From WLMZ01 sp037139095 (GTDB lineage Bacteria > Actinomycetota > Acidimicrobiia > Acidimicrobiales > Ilumatobacteraceae), in assembly GCA_037139095.1 (NCBI GenBank), contig JBAXHD010000011.1:4899-68898 (forward strand): 64,000 nucleotides of DNA, written 5' to 3'. This document shows, piece after piece, positions 8,982 to 16,948 of the stretch (position 1 is the stretch's first letter; every line of letters begins with the position of its first letter). A model generated the notes under the pieces. The model did no database searches, had not been told where the DNA came from, and saw nothing but the letters and a program-made list of their open reading frames with translations. The position numbers and the translations under genes were made by a program.

Positions 8982-9506
8982 TCAGGCGCCGGTGAGCTGA
9001 CGCCAGTTGTCTGGGTATGAGTCGGCCGCTTGTTGCGGGGTGAGCCGCAGCGTTGACTCGGGCACGAGGTCGGCAATGTGGCGACCCTCGGTGTAGTGCT
9101 GGGTGGTGTGCGATACGCCCTCAAACAGTTCGCGGCGGCGAGCGACGAGCGCGGCCGACGGCTTGGGGTCGAACCAACCCCAGATCGTGAATGCAATGGT
9201 GAGGTCATGCACCACTGGCGCCCGACCAAAGAGCGAAGCGCGACGCAACGCAATGTTGAGACAACCGCGCACGGCGTCGTTGGCTGACTCGCCTGCAGGC
9301 ACGTTCAATGTGGGGCGAAGACGCTCGGCCAAGGTGAGCGCATAGCCCTGATCGGGGCCTTGGTATCCAAGCTGGCTGCCGCTTGGCTGACGACCCTGAA
9401 TCTCGCCGGGACGATCTGGCGACCAGCTCGCAGGAACAGAGTCGGGTGACTCGTAGGTGCGAACTGCTTCGACAGCGGGGACGGGAGCGAACTTAGGAGC
9501 AGCCAT
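8982..9506 (-). CDS. Uncharacterised protein downstream of cimA
   Basis: I do not recognise this family. The start ATG at 9506 gives 174 residues beginning MAAPKFAPVPAVEAVRTYES; AAGGG lies just upstream. The frame is open further upstream but that part is arginine- and histidine-rich antisense to cimA and is not credible as protein. The protein is soluble, rich in Pro, Ser and Trp, with no signal peptide, TM segment or cysteine pair motif. It sits 11 bases after cimA and 14 bases before an acyl-CoA dehydrogenase, so it is probably co-transcribed with them. Confidence 0.7.
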   Translation of the reverse strand: MAAPKFAPVPAVEAVRTYESPDSVPASWSPDRPGEIQGRQPSGSQLGYQGPDQGYALTLAERLRPTLNVPAGESANDAVRGCLNIALRRASLFGRAPVVHDLTIAFTIWGWFDPKPSAALVARRRELFEGVSHTTQHYTEGRHIADLVPESTLRLTPQQAADSYPDNWRQLTGA

Positions 9507-9517
9507 GACCCTTAGTT

Positions 9518-11134
9518 CTATCCGGCGGAGTGCAGCAACCCAAAGACCAGCGACTCTTCGAGGGCACGCCACGAAGCTTCGATGATGTTGCAGCTCACGC
9601 CGATGGTGGTCCACGAGCGGTCGCCGTTCGTTGCGTCGATGAGCACACGGGTGATCGCGCCAGTGGCAGTTGCCCCATCGAGGATGCGCACCTTGTAGTC
9701 GGTGAGATGCACCTTGGAGAGCTCTGGGTAGCGGCCGGAGAGCGCGGCGCGCAGCGCCATGTCGATGGCGTTCACCGGTCCGTTGCCTTCGCATGTGTTC
9801 ACGAAGCGCTGATCGCCAATCCACACCTTGACGGTGGCCTCGGTGATGAAGTCGGCACCGGGAAGATCGTCGGTGATCACGCGCATACTCTCGACCCGGA
9901 AGAAATCTTGCTGCCATCCGGCTGCCTTGCGCATCAACAACTCGAGCGACGCATCGGCGGCCTCGAAGTGATAGCCCTCGTGCTCGAGGCGCTTGAGATC
10001 GTCGATGACCTGGTTGATGGCCGGACCATCCATGCTCAGCCCAAGCTCTTCTGCCTTCACGGTGATGGTGGCGCGACCCGCCATCTCACTGACCACAAAG
10101 CGGGTGCCGTTACCGACGAGTTCAGGATCGATGTGCTCGTACGCATCCTTGGCGCGCACAATGGCCGACACGTGTAGGCCGGCCTTGTGCGCGAACGCTG
10201 ACGACCCCACGTACGGCGCCTGCGGATTGAGCGGACGGTTCAACACCTCGGCCACATGGTTACTCACCGACGTGAGCCGCTCGAGGCGACCTTCGGGCAG
10301 ACACTGCATGCCCAACTTCACCTGCAGGTTGGGGATCACTGTGGTGAGGTTGCAGTTGCCGGTGCGCTCGCCAAGGCCGTTGAGCGTGCCCTGGATATGG
10401 CGTGCCCCGGCACGCACCGCCGCCATGCTGTTCGCTACAGCGCATCCGGTGTCGTCGTGGCAATGGATGCCAATGATCACATCGTTGCCAACGTGACGAT
10501 GCACTGCGCCAACAATTGCCTCGACCTCGTGTGGCAGCGAGCCGCCATTGGTGTCGCACAAGACAAGGTGGCTCGCACCCTTGATGACTGCAGCTTCGAG
10601 CGCACGCAGTGCGAACTCGGGGTTGGCCTTGTAGCCATCGAAGAAGTGCTCCATGTCGACAAGCACGCGTCGTCCGTGACCAACGAGAAACTCCACCGAA
10701 TCGGAGATCATCGCAGCGCCCTCTTCGAGCGTTGTCTGCAGCGCGTTGAGCACGTGATAGTCCCAACTCTTGGCAACGATGCAGACCGCCGATGTGTTCG
10801 CGTCGATGAGGTTGCGCAGCGTTGCGTCGTCGTCGACCTTGCCAGCCGGGCGACGGGTGGAACCAAACGCAACCATCGTGCTGGTGCTCAGGGTGAGCTC
10901 GGTTGCCGCACGTGCGAAGAACTCGATGTCTTTGGGGTTGGCGCCTGGCCAGCCACCCTCGATGTAGTGCACACCCAAGAAGTCGAGTTGTTCGGCGATA
11001 CGCAGTTTGTCTTCGACCGTGGCCGACACACCCTCTACCTGCAAGCCGTCGCGCAGCGTGGTGTCGAACACCTCAATAGCTCGTGCGACGCCCCCGCTGC
11101 TTGCGGTGCTGAGATTTTCGGTTGATGTACTCAT
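9518..11134 (-). CDS. cimA: (R)-citramalate synthase
   Basis: A 538-residue member of the LeuA/CimA family. The N-terminal TIM barrel starts FDTTLRDGLQVEGVS and carries the metal-binding HCHDDTGCAVANS and the NGLGERTGN loop; the C-terminal LeuA-type allosteric domain begins near residue 400. The sequence follows the CimA type (IEGGWPGANPKD) rather than LeuA. It condenses pyruvate and acetyl-CoA to citramalate, the threonine-independent entry to isoleucine synthesis, and LeuCD and LeuB then complete the conversion to 2-oxobutyrate. A strong AAGGAG precedes the ATG. Expression is probably controlled by the Ile-codon attenuator 64 bases upstream. A separate leuA at 33248 argues against this being the leucine enzyme. 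Confidence 0.93.
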   Translation of the reverse strand: MSTSTENLSTASSGGVARAIEVFDTTLRDGLQVEGVSATVEDKLRIAEQLDFLGVHYIEGGWPGANPKDIEFFARAATELTLSTSTMVAFGSTRRPAGKVDDDATLRNLIDANTSAVCIVAKSWDYHVLNALQTTLEEGAAMISDSVEFLVGHGRRVLVDMEHFFDGYKANPEFALRALEAAVIKGASHLVLCDTNGGSLPHEVEAIVGAVHRHVGNDVIIGIHCHDDTGCAVANSMAAVRAGARHIQGTLNGLGERTGNCNLTTVIPNLQVKLGMQCLPEGRLERLTSVSNHVAEVLNRPLNPQAPYVGSSAFAHKAGLHVSAIVRAKDAYEHIDPELVGNGTRFVVSEMAGRATITVKAEELGLSMDGPAINQVIDDLKRLEHEGYHFEAADASLELLMRKAAGWQQDFFRVESMRVITDDLPGADFITEATVKVWIGDQRFVNTCEGNGPVNAIDMALRAALSGRYPELSKVHLTDYKVRILDGATATGAITRVLIDATNGDRSWTTIGVSCNIIEASWRALEESLVFGLLHSAG

Positions 11135-11197
11135 CGGTGCTCCTTGAGCTGTTGTGGCAAAGGATCTAGGTGGGCTTCAGTAGGCCTTGTGGCGGGA

Positions 11198-11226
11198 AAT
11201 AAAAGAGCCGCCCGTAGGGGCGGCTC
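11198..11226 (-). terminator. Rho-independent terminator (attenuator) in the cimA leader
   Basis: A perfect 9-bp stem GAGCCGCCC/GGGCGGCTC with a 4-base loop is followed on the minus strand by TTTTATTT. It lies between the leader peptide and the cimA start (64 bases upstream of the ATG). A strong terminator inside a 5' leader is the hallmark of attenuation. No alternative antiterminator pairing is obvious to me by eye. Confidence 0.85.
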
Positions 11227-11230
11227 AGCA

Positions 11231-11254
11231 GCGCACGTCGTGAATGACGTGCGC
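11231..11254 (-). promoter_or_regulatory. First leader hairpin of the cimA attenuator
   Basis: A perfect 9-bp stem GCGCACGTC/GACGTGCGC with a 6-base loop. Its 5' arm touches the stop codon of the leader peptide, so a ribosome stalled on the Ile codons would cover it. It takes the position of the pause or 1:2 hairpin of classical attenuators. The leuA leader has a hairpin in the same place. Confidence 0.7.
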
Positions 11255-11307
11255 TAGCGAATAATGATGATGCGGCTCGAGGCAAGAGAGTTTGTGGGCG
11301 ACATCAC
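11254..11307 (-). CDS. Isoleucine-rich leader peptide of cimA
   Basis: A very short ORF ending in four consecutive Ile codons (ATC ATC ATT ATT at 11271-11260) followed by Arg and TAG. Reading from the ATG at 11304 gives MSPTNSLASSRIIIIR; a GTG directly before it at 11307 would add one residue. The -10 hexamer ends 7 nt before the GTG, so the mRNA would begin at or within this start (leaderless). Hairpin 1 and the terminator follow at once. Established model: when charged Ile-tRNA is scarce the ribosome stalls on these codons and the terminator is not formed. An upstream ATG at 11316 overlaps the -10 box and is probably not transcribed. Confidence 0.8.
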   Translation of the reverse strand: MMSPTNSLASSRIIIIR

Positions 11308-11314
11308 GGGCGTC

Positions 11315-11343
11315 ATTGTGCCTGTGATTGAGCAAAGAGTCAA
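11315..11343 (-). promoter_or_regulatory. cimA: Promoter of the cimA leader
   Basis: On the minus strand a -35 TTGACT (11343-11338) and a -10 CACAAT (11320-11315) are separated by 17 bases, close to the main sigma factor consensus. Transcription would start near 11307-11304, exactly at the leader peptide start. Confidence 0.7.
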
Positions 11344-11447
11344 CCCGTTCCCTGTGTGCAACCTGTGCACTTGCGGTGGACGACCAAGAAACTTCTGGGG
11401 AGAAGCCACTTTGTTGGGGGATAACCCTGTGAGTTCAAAAATACCTC

Positions 11448-11476
11448 TTGACCTGCGGTTTTGTGAGATACACAAT
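11448..11476 (+). promoter_or_regulatory. Predicted plus-strand promoter in the cimA-ilvE gap
   Basis: A -35 TTGACC (11448-11453) and -10 CACAAT (11471-11476) with 17-base spacing, almost the same as the cimA promoter, which lies about 105 bases away in the opposite direction. No credible protein follows on the plus strand, so it would drive a non-coding transcript. Confidence 0.45.
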
Positions 11477-11783
11477 GACTTCACACCGGTTCGCACGACG
11501 AACTGGGCCACCGGAAGCGGGCAAGCGGCGCAAGCCGAAACGCCACAACCGACTGGGCCAGGCCGCAACGACGAGCCGGGGATGACCACAGCTCGGGCGG
11601 TGGGTGGAGACACCGACTGCCAAAGGAATCTGACGCAGCGGACAGCAATGCCCGAGGCGAAGGTGACTGGCAGGAAGAAGGCGGCAACGCCGGAAACCTC
11701 GAGCAGTCGAAGGCGAGCCTAGGCAACTGGGCACACCCAAGACGTTTGAGCGAGTCGAGCCGGGCAACTGGGGAGGCGAGCTC

Positions 11784-11824
11784 GAAAAGCGGCTCACCCG
11801 CCGGATTTTGGTCCGACGGGTGAG
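11784..11824 (-). terminator. Hairpin with short U-tract in the ilvE-cimA gap
   Basis: Stem CTCACCCG/CGGGTGAG, extended after one mismatch by three further pairs, with an 8-base loop. On the minus strand it is followed by CCGCTTTT, giving a weak intrinsic terminator that could act as a second stop for transcripts leaving ilvE. Confidence 0.4.
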
Positions 11825-11885
11825 ATGTTGAGCGAGCGAAGGTTAACGCCTGAAGGTCGATCAGCGGTGGATCATCCAACGTAGG

Positions 11886-11946
11886 CCGCCCTGAGTGACG
11901 CGCCGACCCCACCGTCGGCAGCGCAGCTCAGGGCGGTCGCCGTTTT
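11886..11946 (+). terminator. Composite GC-rich hairpin, possible plus-strand terminator
   Basis: Outer 10-bp stem CCGCCCTGAG/CTCAGGGCGG (11886-11895 and 11927-11936) encloses an inner 6-bp stem GCCGAC/GTCGGC. GTTTTC follows on the plus strand. It may end the putative plus-strand RNA or simply be a structured element. Confidence 0.35.
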
Positions 11947-11979
11947 CGGCTGGTTTCGGCTCAATCGGTGCACAAACAG

Positions 11980-12007
11980 CTCGACCGCAGCATCTGCTGC
12001 GGCCGAG
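11980..12007 (-). terminator. Terminator after ilvE
   Basis: A 13-bp inverted repeat (11980-11992 and 11995-12007, one G-U pair on the RNA) begins 10 bases after the ilvE stop and is followed on the minus strand by CTGTTTGTG. Its position right after the stop fits an intrinsic terminator of the leuB-ilvE unit. Confidence 0.6.
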
Positions 12008-12016
12008 CGTGTTGCG

Positions 12017-12934
12017 TTATACGGCCAGTTCGCACCAGTGCTTGTACTTGTCGACCTTGCCCTTGACAGCGTCGAGGTAGATCTCGGCAATGACCTTGGT
12101 CTTGGGGCCGGGACACGGAACTGCACGGTCGTCGACCGAGTTCACGCTGCTGATCTCAGCAGCAGTACCGCACACGAAGATTTCTTCGGCGATGTACAGG
12201 TCGCTGCGGGCGAGGTTGTCGACACGAACGTCGAAACCCTGATCGCGAGCGATAGTCATCACGCTGTTCTGAGTGATGCCCTCGAGCGCACCGGCCGACA
12301 ACGGCGGGGTAATGATGATGCCGTTGCGCACGGCGAAGATGTTCTCACCCGTGCACTCGGCAATGAGGCCGTTCGGAGCCAGCATGATGGCTTCGTCGTA
12401 ACCGGCCTTGAGGGCCTCGACCTTGGCGAGCGACGAGTTCACGTAGTTACCCACCGTCTTGGCGGCCGGCGGCATGGTGTTGTGATCGTGACGAGTCCAC
12501 GAGCTGATCTTCATGCGAACGCCCTTGCTCACGGCGTCGTCGCCGAGGTAGGCGCCCCATGGCCAGCATGCAATGGCAACATCGGTGCGGCAGGGAAGAG
12601 TGTTCAGGCCCATCTCGCCGTAGCCGTAGTACGCAAGGGGTCGCACATAGCAGCCTGGCAAGCCAGTGCTGGCAACGGTTTCCTTCGTGGCCTGAACCAG
12701 CTCGTCGACCGTATAGGGAATCTCCATACCCATAATGTGCGCGCTGTTGAACAGTCGCTTGATGTGTTCGGTGAGACGAAACACTGCTGGGCCATTGTCG
12801 GTTGGGTACGCGCGGATACCTTCGAACACACCGGTGCCGTAGTGCAAGGTATGAGTGAGCACGTGGACTTGGGCCTTATCCCAGTCGACGAGTTCACCGT
12901 TCATCCAAATTTTTGGAGTGGTCTGGATTGGCAT
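12017..12934 (-). CDS. ilvE: Branched-chain amino acid aminotransferase
   Basis: A 305-residue class IV PLP aminotransferase, the usual IlvE length. It begins IWMNGELVDWDKAQVHVLTHTLHYGTGVFEGIRAY and contains the PLP-lysine region NYVNSSLAKVEALKAGYDEA and LIAECTGENIFAV. It catalyses the last step of Ile, Leu and Val synthesis with glutamate as amino donor. An AGAGGGGG ribosome binding site precedes the ATG. It lies 62 bases downstream of leuB on the same strand, so the two probably form one unit that ends at the hairpin 11980-12007. Confidence 0.95.
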   Translation of the reverse strand: MPIQTTPKIWMNGELVDWDKAQVHVLTHTLHYGTGVFEGIRAYPTDNGPAVFRLTEHIKRLFNSAHIMGMEIPYTVDELVQATKETVASTGLPGCYVRPLAYYGYGEMGLNTLPCRTDVAIACWPWGAYLGDDAVSKGVRMKISSWTRHDHNTMPPAAKTVGNYVNSSLAKVEALKAGYDEAIMLAPNGLIAECTGENIFAVRNGIIITPPLSAGALEGITQNSVMTIARDQGFDVRVDNLARSDLYIAEEIFVCGTAAEISSVNSVDDRAVPCPGPKTKVIAEIYLDAVKGKVDKYKHWCELAV

Positions 12935-12996
12935 TCGGATCCCCCTCTTTCTGTATCGAGATCTACAAGCGACAAGTCGCGACGGGCAACGCTAGG

Positions 12997-14004
12997 TCAC
13001 GCGGTGAGTTTTGCGGCGATGGCATCGGCGATCTGGCTGGTGCTACCGCTAACAGGATCGGCGCACGCAGCGCGCACCCGATCGGCCGCATCGCCTTCGC
13101 CAAGGAAATCGAGCATCAATGCTGCGCTGAGAATTGCGGCGGTTGGGTTGGCCTTGCCCGTGCCCACAATGTCGGGGGCCGAGCCGTGCACGGGCTCGAA
13201 CATCGAGGGGCCGGTGCGAGCCGGATTGAGGTTGGCCGACGACGCAAGGCCGATGCCGCCGCTGACCGCACCACCGAGATCGGTGAGGATGTCGCCGAAC
13301 AGGTTGTCGGTGACAATGACGTCGTAGCGGTGCGGGTCTTGCACAAAGTAGATGCACGCCGCATCGACATGGTTGTAGGCAGTGCCAACCTGAGGGAACT
13401 CGGCGGCGACGATGTTGAACGTGCGCTGCCACAGATCGCCCGCAAACGTGAGCACGTTGGTCTTGTGCACCAAGGTCACGTGCTTGCGCTCGCGGCTAGC
13501 CGCGAGTTCGAACGCATAGCGAATACAACGCTCGACGCCCATACGCGTATTCACGCTTCCCTGAGTAGCGACTTCGTTGAGCGTGCCGCGGCGAAGCACG
13601 CCGCCCTCGCCCACGTACGGACCCTCGGTGTTTTCGCGGATCACGACAAAATCGTGTGGCTCGGTGTGGCCGGGAGCCGTGCCAACGAACGGACGCTGAT
13701 TGATGTAGAGGTCGAGCTCGAAGCGCATCTTCAGCAGCAACCCGCGCTCGATGAGACCTGGCGGCACATCGGGGGTGCCGACAGCGCCAAGCAAGATGGC
13801 ATCGAATCCACGCAATTGCTCGAGCACGGCGTCGGACAAGACCTCGCCGTCACGCAGGTAACGAGCGCCGCCGAGATCGAAGTCGGTGGTCTCTAGATCT
13901 ACTCCGGCAGCGCGAATGACCTTGAGTGCCTCGACGGTGACTTCGGGGCCAATGCCGTCGCCACCAATAACTGCAAGCCGATGCTTCTTCTGCGAGTTCG
14001 TCAT
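12997..14004 (-). CDS. leuB: 3-isopropylmalate dehydrogenase
   Basis: The 335-residue protein from the ATG at 14004 begins MTNSQKKHRLAVIGGDGIGPEV and carries the substrate and metal residues of beta-decarboxylating dehydrogenases: VIRENTEGPY, DNLFGDILTDLGGAVSGG and FEPVHGSAPDIVGTGKANP. It oxidises 3-isopropylmalate for leucine and, in the citramalate route, the 3-methylmalate intermediate for isoleucine, using NAD. The frame stays open above 14004 but enters the divergent greA region. Being next to ilvE and cimA fits the shared-enzyme pathway. Confidence 0.95.
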   Translation of the reverse strand: MTNSQKKHRLAVIGGDGIGPEVTVEALKVIRAAGVDLETTDFDLGGARYLRDGEVLSDAVLEQLRGFDAILLGAVGTPDVPPGLIERGLLLKMRFELDLYINQRPFVGTAPGHTEPHDFVVIRENTEGPYVGEGGVLRRGTLNEVATQGSVNTRMGVERCIRYAFELAASRERKHVTLVHKTNVLTFAGDLWQRTFNIVAAEFPQVGTAYNHVDAACIYFVQDPHRYDVIVTDNLFGDILTDLGGAVSGGIGLASSANLNPARTGPSMFEPVHGSAPDIVGTGKANPTAAILSAALMLDFLGEGDAADRVRAACADPVSGSTSQIADAIAAKLTA

Positions 14005-14058
14005 AAGGCCAGCATCGTAGGAGACCAAATGCCACACACGCACCTTGGCCAGTACAGA

Positions 14059-14064
14059 TAACCT
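14059..14064 (+). promoter_or_regulatory. greA: Predicted -10 box of greA (leaderless start)
   Basis: TAACCT ends 7 nt before the greA ATG and no Shine-Dalgarno lies in between, the pattern seen at many first genes in this window. A matching -35 is not clear. Confidence 0.4.
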
Positions 14065-14071
14065 TGCCGAG

Positions 14072-14545
14072 ATGGCAAAGCACCAATTCTCCCGCACTGC
14101 GTACGACCGCATGCAAGCCGAGTTCGACGATCTCAGCACCCGCGGTCGATTCGCCGTTGCCGAGAAGATTGAGCGTGCCCGCGAGATGGGCGACCTCAAG
14201 GAAAACGGCGACTACCACGCTGCCAAAGACGAACAGGGCCATATGGAAGGCCGCATTCGTCAGCTCGAATACCTCCTCGAAAATGGCGAGGTCATCGACT
14301 CGGGACCCGAGGGCGAAGTTCGCGTTGGACAAAAGATCACCATCGTGTACGAAGGCGACTCCGACGACATGGCCGAGACCTACATCATTGGCCACGTAGA
14401 AGAGCAGCTTGAGGGCTACGACATCGTGAGCCCCGGCTCGCCGCTTGGCGCTGCGCTGCTCGGCTCCACCGTGGGCAGCTGGGTCGGATACGCGGCACCC
14501 AACGGTGAGCTCAAGGTCAAGATCATCAGCGCGGGGCCTGCGTAA
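14072..14545 (+). CDS. greA: Transcription elongation factor GreA
   Basis: 157 residues from ATG 14072, the normal GreA length. The N-terminal coiled coil carries the acidic tip region with MGDLKENGDYHAAKDEQ, and the C-terminal FKBP-like domain ends SPLGAALLGSTVGSWVGYAAPNGELKVKI. It stimulates transcript cleavage by backtracked RNA polymerase. An upstream TTG at 14045 would add nine atypical residues. It diverges from leuB and is followed directly by a hydrolase gene that begins at the next base after its stop. Confidence 0.95.
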   Translation: MAKHQFSRTAYDRMQAEFDDLSTRGRFAVAEKIERAREMGDLKENGDYHAAKDEQGHMEGRIRQLEYLLENGEVIDSGPEGEVRVGQKITIVYEGDSDDMAETYIIGHVEEQLEGYDIVSPGSPLGAALLGSTVGSWVGYAAPNGELKVKIISAGPA

Positions 14546-15421
14546 ATGGCGCTTCGCGATGGCGGCGGTGTTCGTGAACCCAAGCTTCCACCGGGCCGCG
14601 AGGTTGAGCTTGCGGGTCGTGGCACCACGTTCGTTCGCGAGCTGCCAGGGCCCACACCAACTGCGCCCACGCTCATGTTGCTGCATGGCTGGACTGCGAG
14701 CTCAGACCTCAACTGGTTCACCAGTTACTACCCATTAGCCGAACACTTTCGTGTTGTCGCGCTCGATCACCGCGGCCATGGCGGTGGCATCCGCAGCCGC
14801 AAGGTGTTCCGCCTCAGCGACTGCGCCGACGATGCTGCCGCCCTCGCCGACATTCTCGGCATCGAACGTTTCATTCCCGTGGGCTACAGCATGGGCGGGC
14901 CCATTGCTCAGCTGGTCTGGAAGCAGCACCGCGAGCGAGTTCTTGGTCTCGTGCTCTGCGCCACCGCTGGGTCGTTTGCTTCGAGCCGCGAAGAGAAGCT
15001 CTCATTCGCTGGATTGTCGGGGCTGGCCGCGTTGTCCCGCCTCGCTCCGTCGCAGGCACGGCAGTGGCTCACCGAGCAGATCTACTTACAACGCAAAGCC
15101 GGCGAGTGGGAACCATGGGCGGTCGAGCAAGCATCACGCCACGAGTGGCGCATGGTGCTCGAAGCTGGTCGAGCCATCGGCTCCTTCTCATCGCGTCAAT
15201 GGCTGAAAGATGTCGACGTACCGGCCTCAGTGCTCATCACCATGCGCGACCGAGTGGTACCAGTACGTCGTCAGGTACGGCTCTTCGAATCGATTACGGG
15301 CGCCGAAGCATTCAGGGTCGACGGCGATCACGACGCATGCATCGCGAACGCCGATCGCTTTGTGCCCACTCTCATCCGTGCAGTGCAGTCAGTTTGCGAT
15401 CGCGCTGGCGTGCTTTCTTGA
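14546..15421 (+). CDS. Alpha/beta hydrolase
   Basis: A 291-residue soluble hydrolase. LMLLHGW supplies the oxyanion region, VALDHRGHGGG follows, the nucleophile elbow is GYSMGG with the catalytic Ser, and VDGDHDACIANADRF holds the likely catalytic His. The substrate is unknown. It is contiguous with greA upstream and overlaps the ABC1-kinase-like gene downstream by four bases if that starts at TTG 15418. Confidence 0.85.
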   Translation: MALRDGGGVREPKLPPGREVELAGRGTTFVRELPGPTPTAPTLMLLHGWTASSDLNWFTSYYPLAEHFRVVALDHRGHGGGIRSRKVFRLSDCADDAAALADILGIERFIPVGYSMGGPIAQLVWKQHRERVLGLVLCATAGSFASSREEKLSFAGLSGLAALSRLAPSQARQWLTEQIYLQRKAGEWEPWAVEQASRHEWRMVLEAGRAIGSFSSRQWLKDVDVPASVLITMRDRVVPVRRQVRLFESITGAEAFRVDGDHDACIANADRFVPTLIRAVQSVCDRAGVLS

Positions 15422-16938
15422 GTTCCTTAGGTCGGCCAAGCCGACGACTCCTTACTACTGCGGCTGCTGCTGGTTTCTCCATCGCAGGCCTCAGCGCCGC
15501 CGTGTTCGTGCGACGTAAACGCGGCGCAACATCTGGGCATCCAATCACGCGTCACGGACGCACTGGCCGCAACAGTCAGCTCGCCAAACTCGGCGTGCAG
15601 GTTGGCACCACCTATGCCACCACATCGGCGCGCAAGATCTTCGCCAGCACCGAGCGACGCGTTGAGCTCGACCGCGAACGCGAACTGAAAACCGCCGACC
15701 AGATTGCCGATCGACTCGGGCAGATGAAGGGCGCTCTGATGAAGCTCGGCCAAATGGCCAGCTATCTCGACGAAGGCCTTCCCGAACCACTACGCGCAGC
15801 GTTGTCGCAGCTGCAATCGAACGCTCCCCCGATGAGCGCCGAGCTTGCAATGCAGGCAATCGAGCGCGAGCTCGGTGCACCAATCTCAGCGCTGTTCGTC
15901 GAGTTCGATCCCGAGCCAATCGCCGCTGCATCCATTGGGCAGGTTCACAAGGCCATCATCATCGACCCAGCAACGGGTCTCGAGCGTGCCGTGGCGGTGA
16001 AGGTGCAATATCCGGGGGTCGATACGGCGATTGCTTCCGACCTTCGCAACACCGAGTTGCTCGGCGCGATTCTGAAACAGGGCTTCGGTGGGCTCGACCC
16101 CACCGAGATGGTGGCCGAGATCAAGACCCGCCTCAGCGAAGAACTCGACTACGAACTCGAAGCGCGCAATCAACGCGCCTTCCACTCGTATTACAACGGT
16201 CATCCCTACGTGCATGTGCCCGAAGTGATCGATCATCTCTGCTCGAAGCGCATCCTCACCACCGAACTCGTCATCGGCTCCACTTGGCAAGAGTTGCTCA
16301 CCTGGGATCAAAGCGAACGCGATCTCGCCGCCGAATGCATCTTCCGATTCGTCTTTCGAAGTCTCTATCGGTTCAAGGCATTCAACGGCGACCCACACCC
16401 CGGCAACTACTTATTCCATGGCAATGGCAGGGTCACGTTCTTGGACTTCGGACTCGTGAAGCACTTCACCGATGCCGAGCTGCAGATGTTCGAGTCGATG
16501 GTTCACGCTGCAGCGGTTGATCACGACAACGACGAGTTTCGTCGAATCATCGAAGACGCCGGCATGTTGGCGCCCAACGCACCCGTTTCCACTGAGGCCG
16601 CCGGTGAGTACTTTTCACACTTCTATCAAGCCGTGAGCGAAGACCGCATCATGACCTGGACCCCCGAATACAGCTCGACCATTGTGCGCCACACGTTCGA
16701 TCGCACCAGCCCGATCTCGCAATACTCCACCGTGCCCAAATCGTTTGTGTTTATTCAGCGAATCAACCTTGGGCTCTACGCGATTCTCGGTGAGCTCAGG
16801 GCCACCGGAAACTACCGGCGAATGTCCGAAGAGTTGTGGCCCAAGATGAGCGCACCCGGCTCAACCCCGATGGGAGTCGCCGAAGACGAATGGCTCCGGC
16901 AGCGGGATGCATACCCAAGCGAGCACAATCCCAGATAA
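15418..16938 (+). CDS. ABC1/UbiB-family atypical kinase-like protein
   Basis: About 506 residues. A short hydrophobic N-terminal segment precedes the ABC1 domain with the KxGQ motif in MKGALMKLGQMASYLDEGLP, the ATP-lysine strand RAVAVKVQYPGV, the catalytic loop FNGDPHPGNYLF and the metal-binding LDFGLVK. Members support ubiquinone or lipid metabolism in other organisms; the substrate here is unknown. The start is uncertain: TTG 15418 overlaps the hydrolase stop (TTGA), and TTG 15394 is an alternative; neither has a good ribosome binding site. Confidence 0.82.
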   Translation: MSSLGRPSRRLLTTAAAAGFSIAGLSAAVFVRRKRGATSGHPITRHGRTGRNSQLAKLGVQVGTTYATTSARKIFASTERRVELDRERELKTADQIADRLGQMKGALMKLGQMASYLDEGLPEPLRAALSQLQSNAPPMSAELAMQAIERELGAPISALFVEFDPEPIAAASIGQVHKAIIIDPATGLERAVAVKVQYPGVDTAIASDLRNTELLGAILKQGFGGLDPTEMVAEIKTRLSEELDYELEARNQRAFHSYYNGHPYVHVPEVIDHLCSKRILTTELVIGSTWQELLTWDQSERDLAAECIFRFVFRSLYRFKAFNGDPHPGNYLFHGNGRVTFLDFGLVKHFTDAELQMFESMVHAAAVDHDNDEFRRIIEDAGMLAPNAPVSTEAAGEYFSHFYQAVSEDRIMTWTPEYSSTIVRHTFDRTSPISQYSTVPKSFVFIQRINLGLYAILGELRATGNYRRMSEELWPKMSAPGSTPMGVAEDEWLRQRDAYPSEHNPR

Positions 16939-16948
16939 CGTCGGCGAA

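Larger units (their letters stand above)
11483..11946 (+). ncRNA. Possible unidentified structured RNA
   Basis: This stretch has no credible protein-coding frame on either strand. Behind a good plus-strand promoter it begins with an 8-bp hairpin CCGGTTCG/CGAACTGG (11486-11506), shows repeated ACTGGG motifs (11502, 11552, 11726, 11767, the last two as GGCAACTGGG) and several short GC-rich stems. It could end at a composite hairpin (11886-11936) followed by GCCGTTTT. I looked for the conserved cores of RNase P RNA, tmRNA, SRP RNA and 6S RNA and did not find them. An alternative is that it is only the untranslated tail of ilvE plus an upstream control region for cimA. Confidence 0.3.

Noticed and set aside
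8982..9917. Longer form of the unknown protein with 311 codons
   Set aside because: The extra N-terminal part is antisense to cimA codons and Arg/His-rich; ATG 9506 has its own ribosome binding site.
11314..11316. ATG at 11316 as start of the Ile leader
   Set aside because: It overlaps the -10 box (CACAAT), so it would not be part of the transcript.
11320..12016. RNase P RNA, tmRNA, SRP RNA or 6S RNA in the large gap
   Set aside because: None of the conserved core sequences of these RNAs was found on either strand, so only an unidentified RNA is proposed.
7822..14004. A catabolic operon for branched-chain amino acids
   Set aside because: The acyl-CoA dehydrogenase lies in the same direction, but cimA, ilvE and leuB are biosynthetic and cimA has an Ile-starvation type leader.
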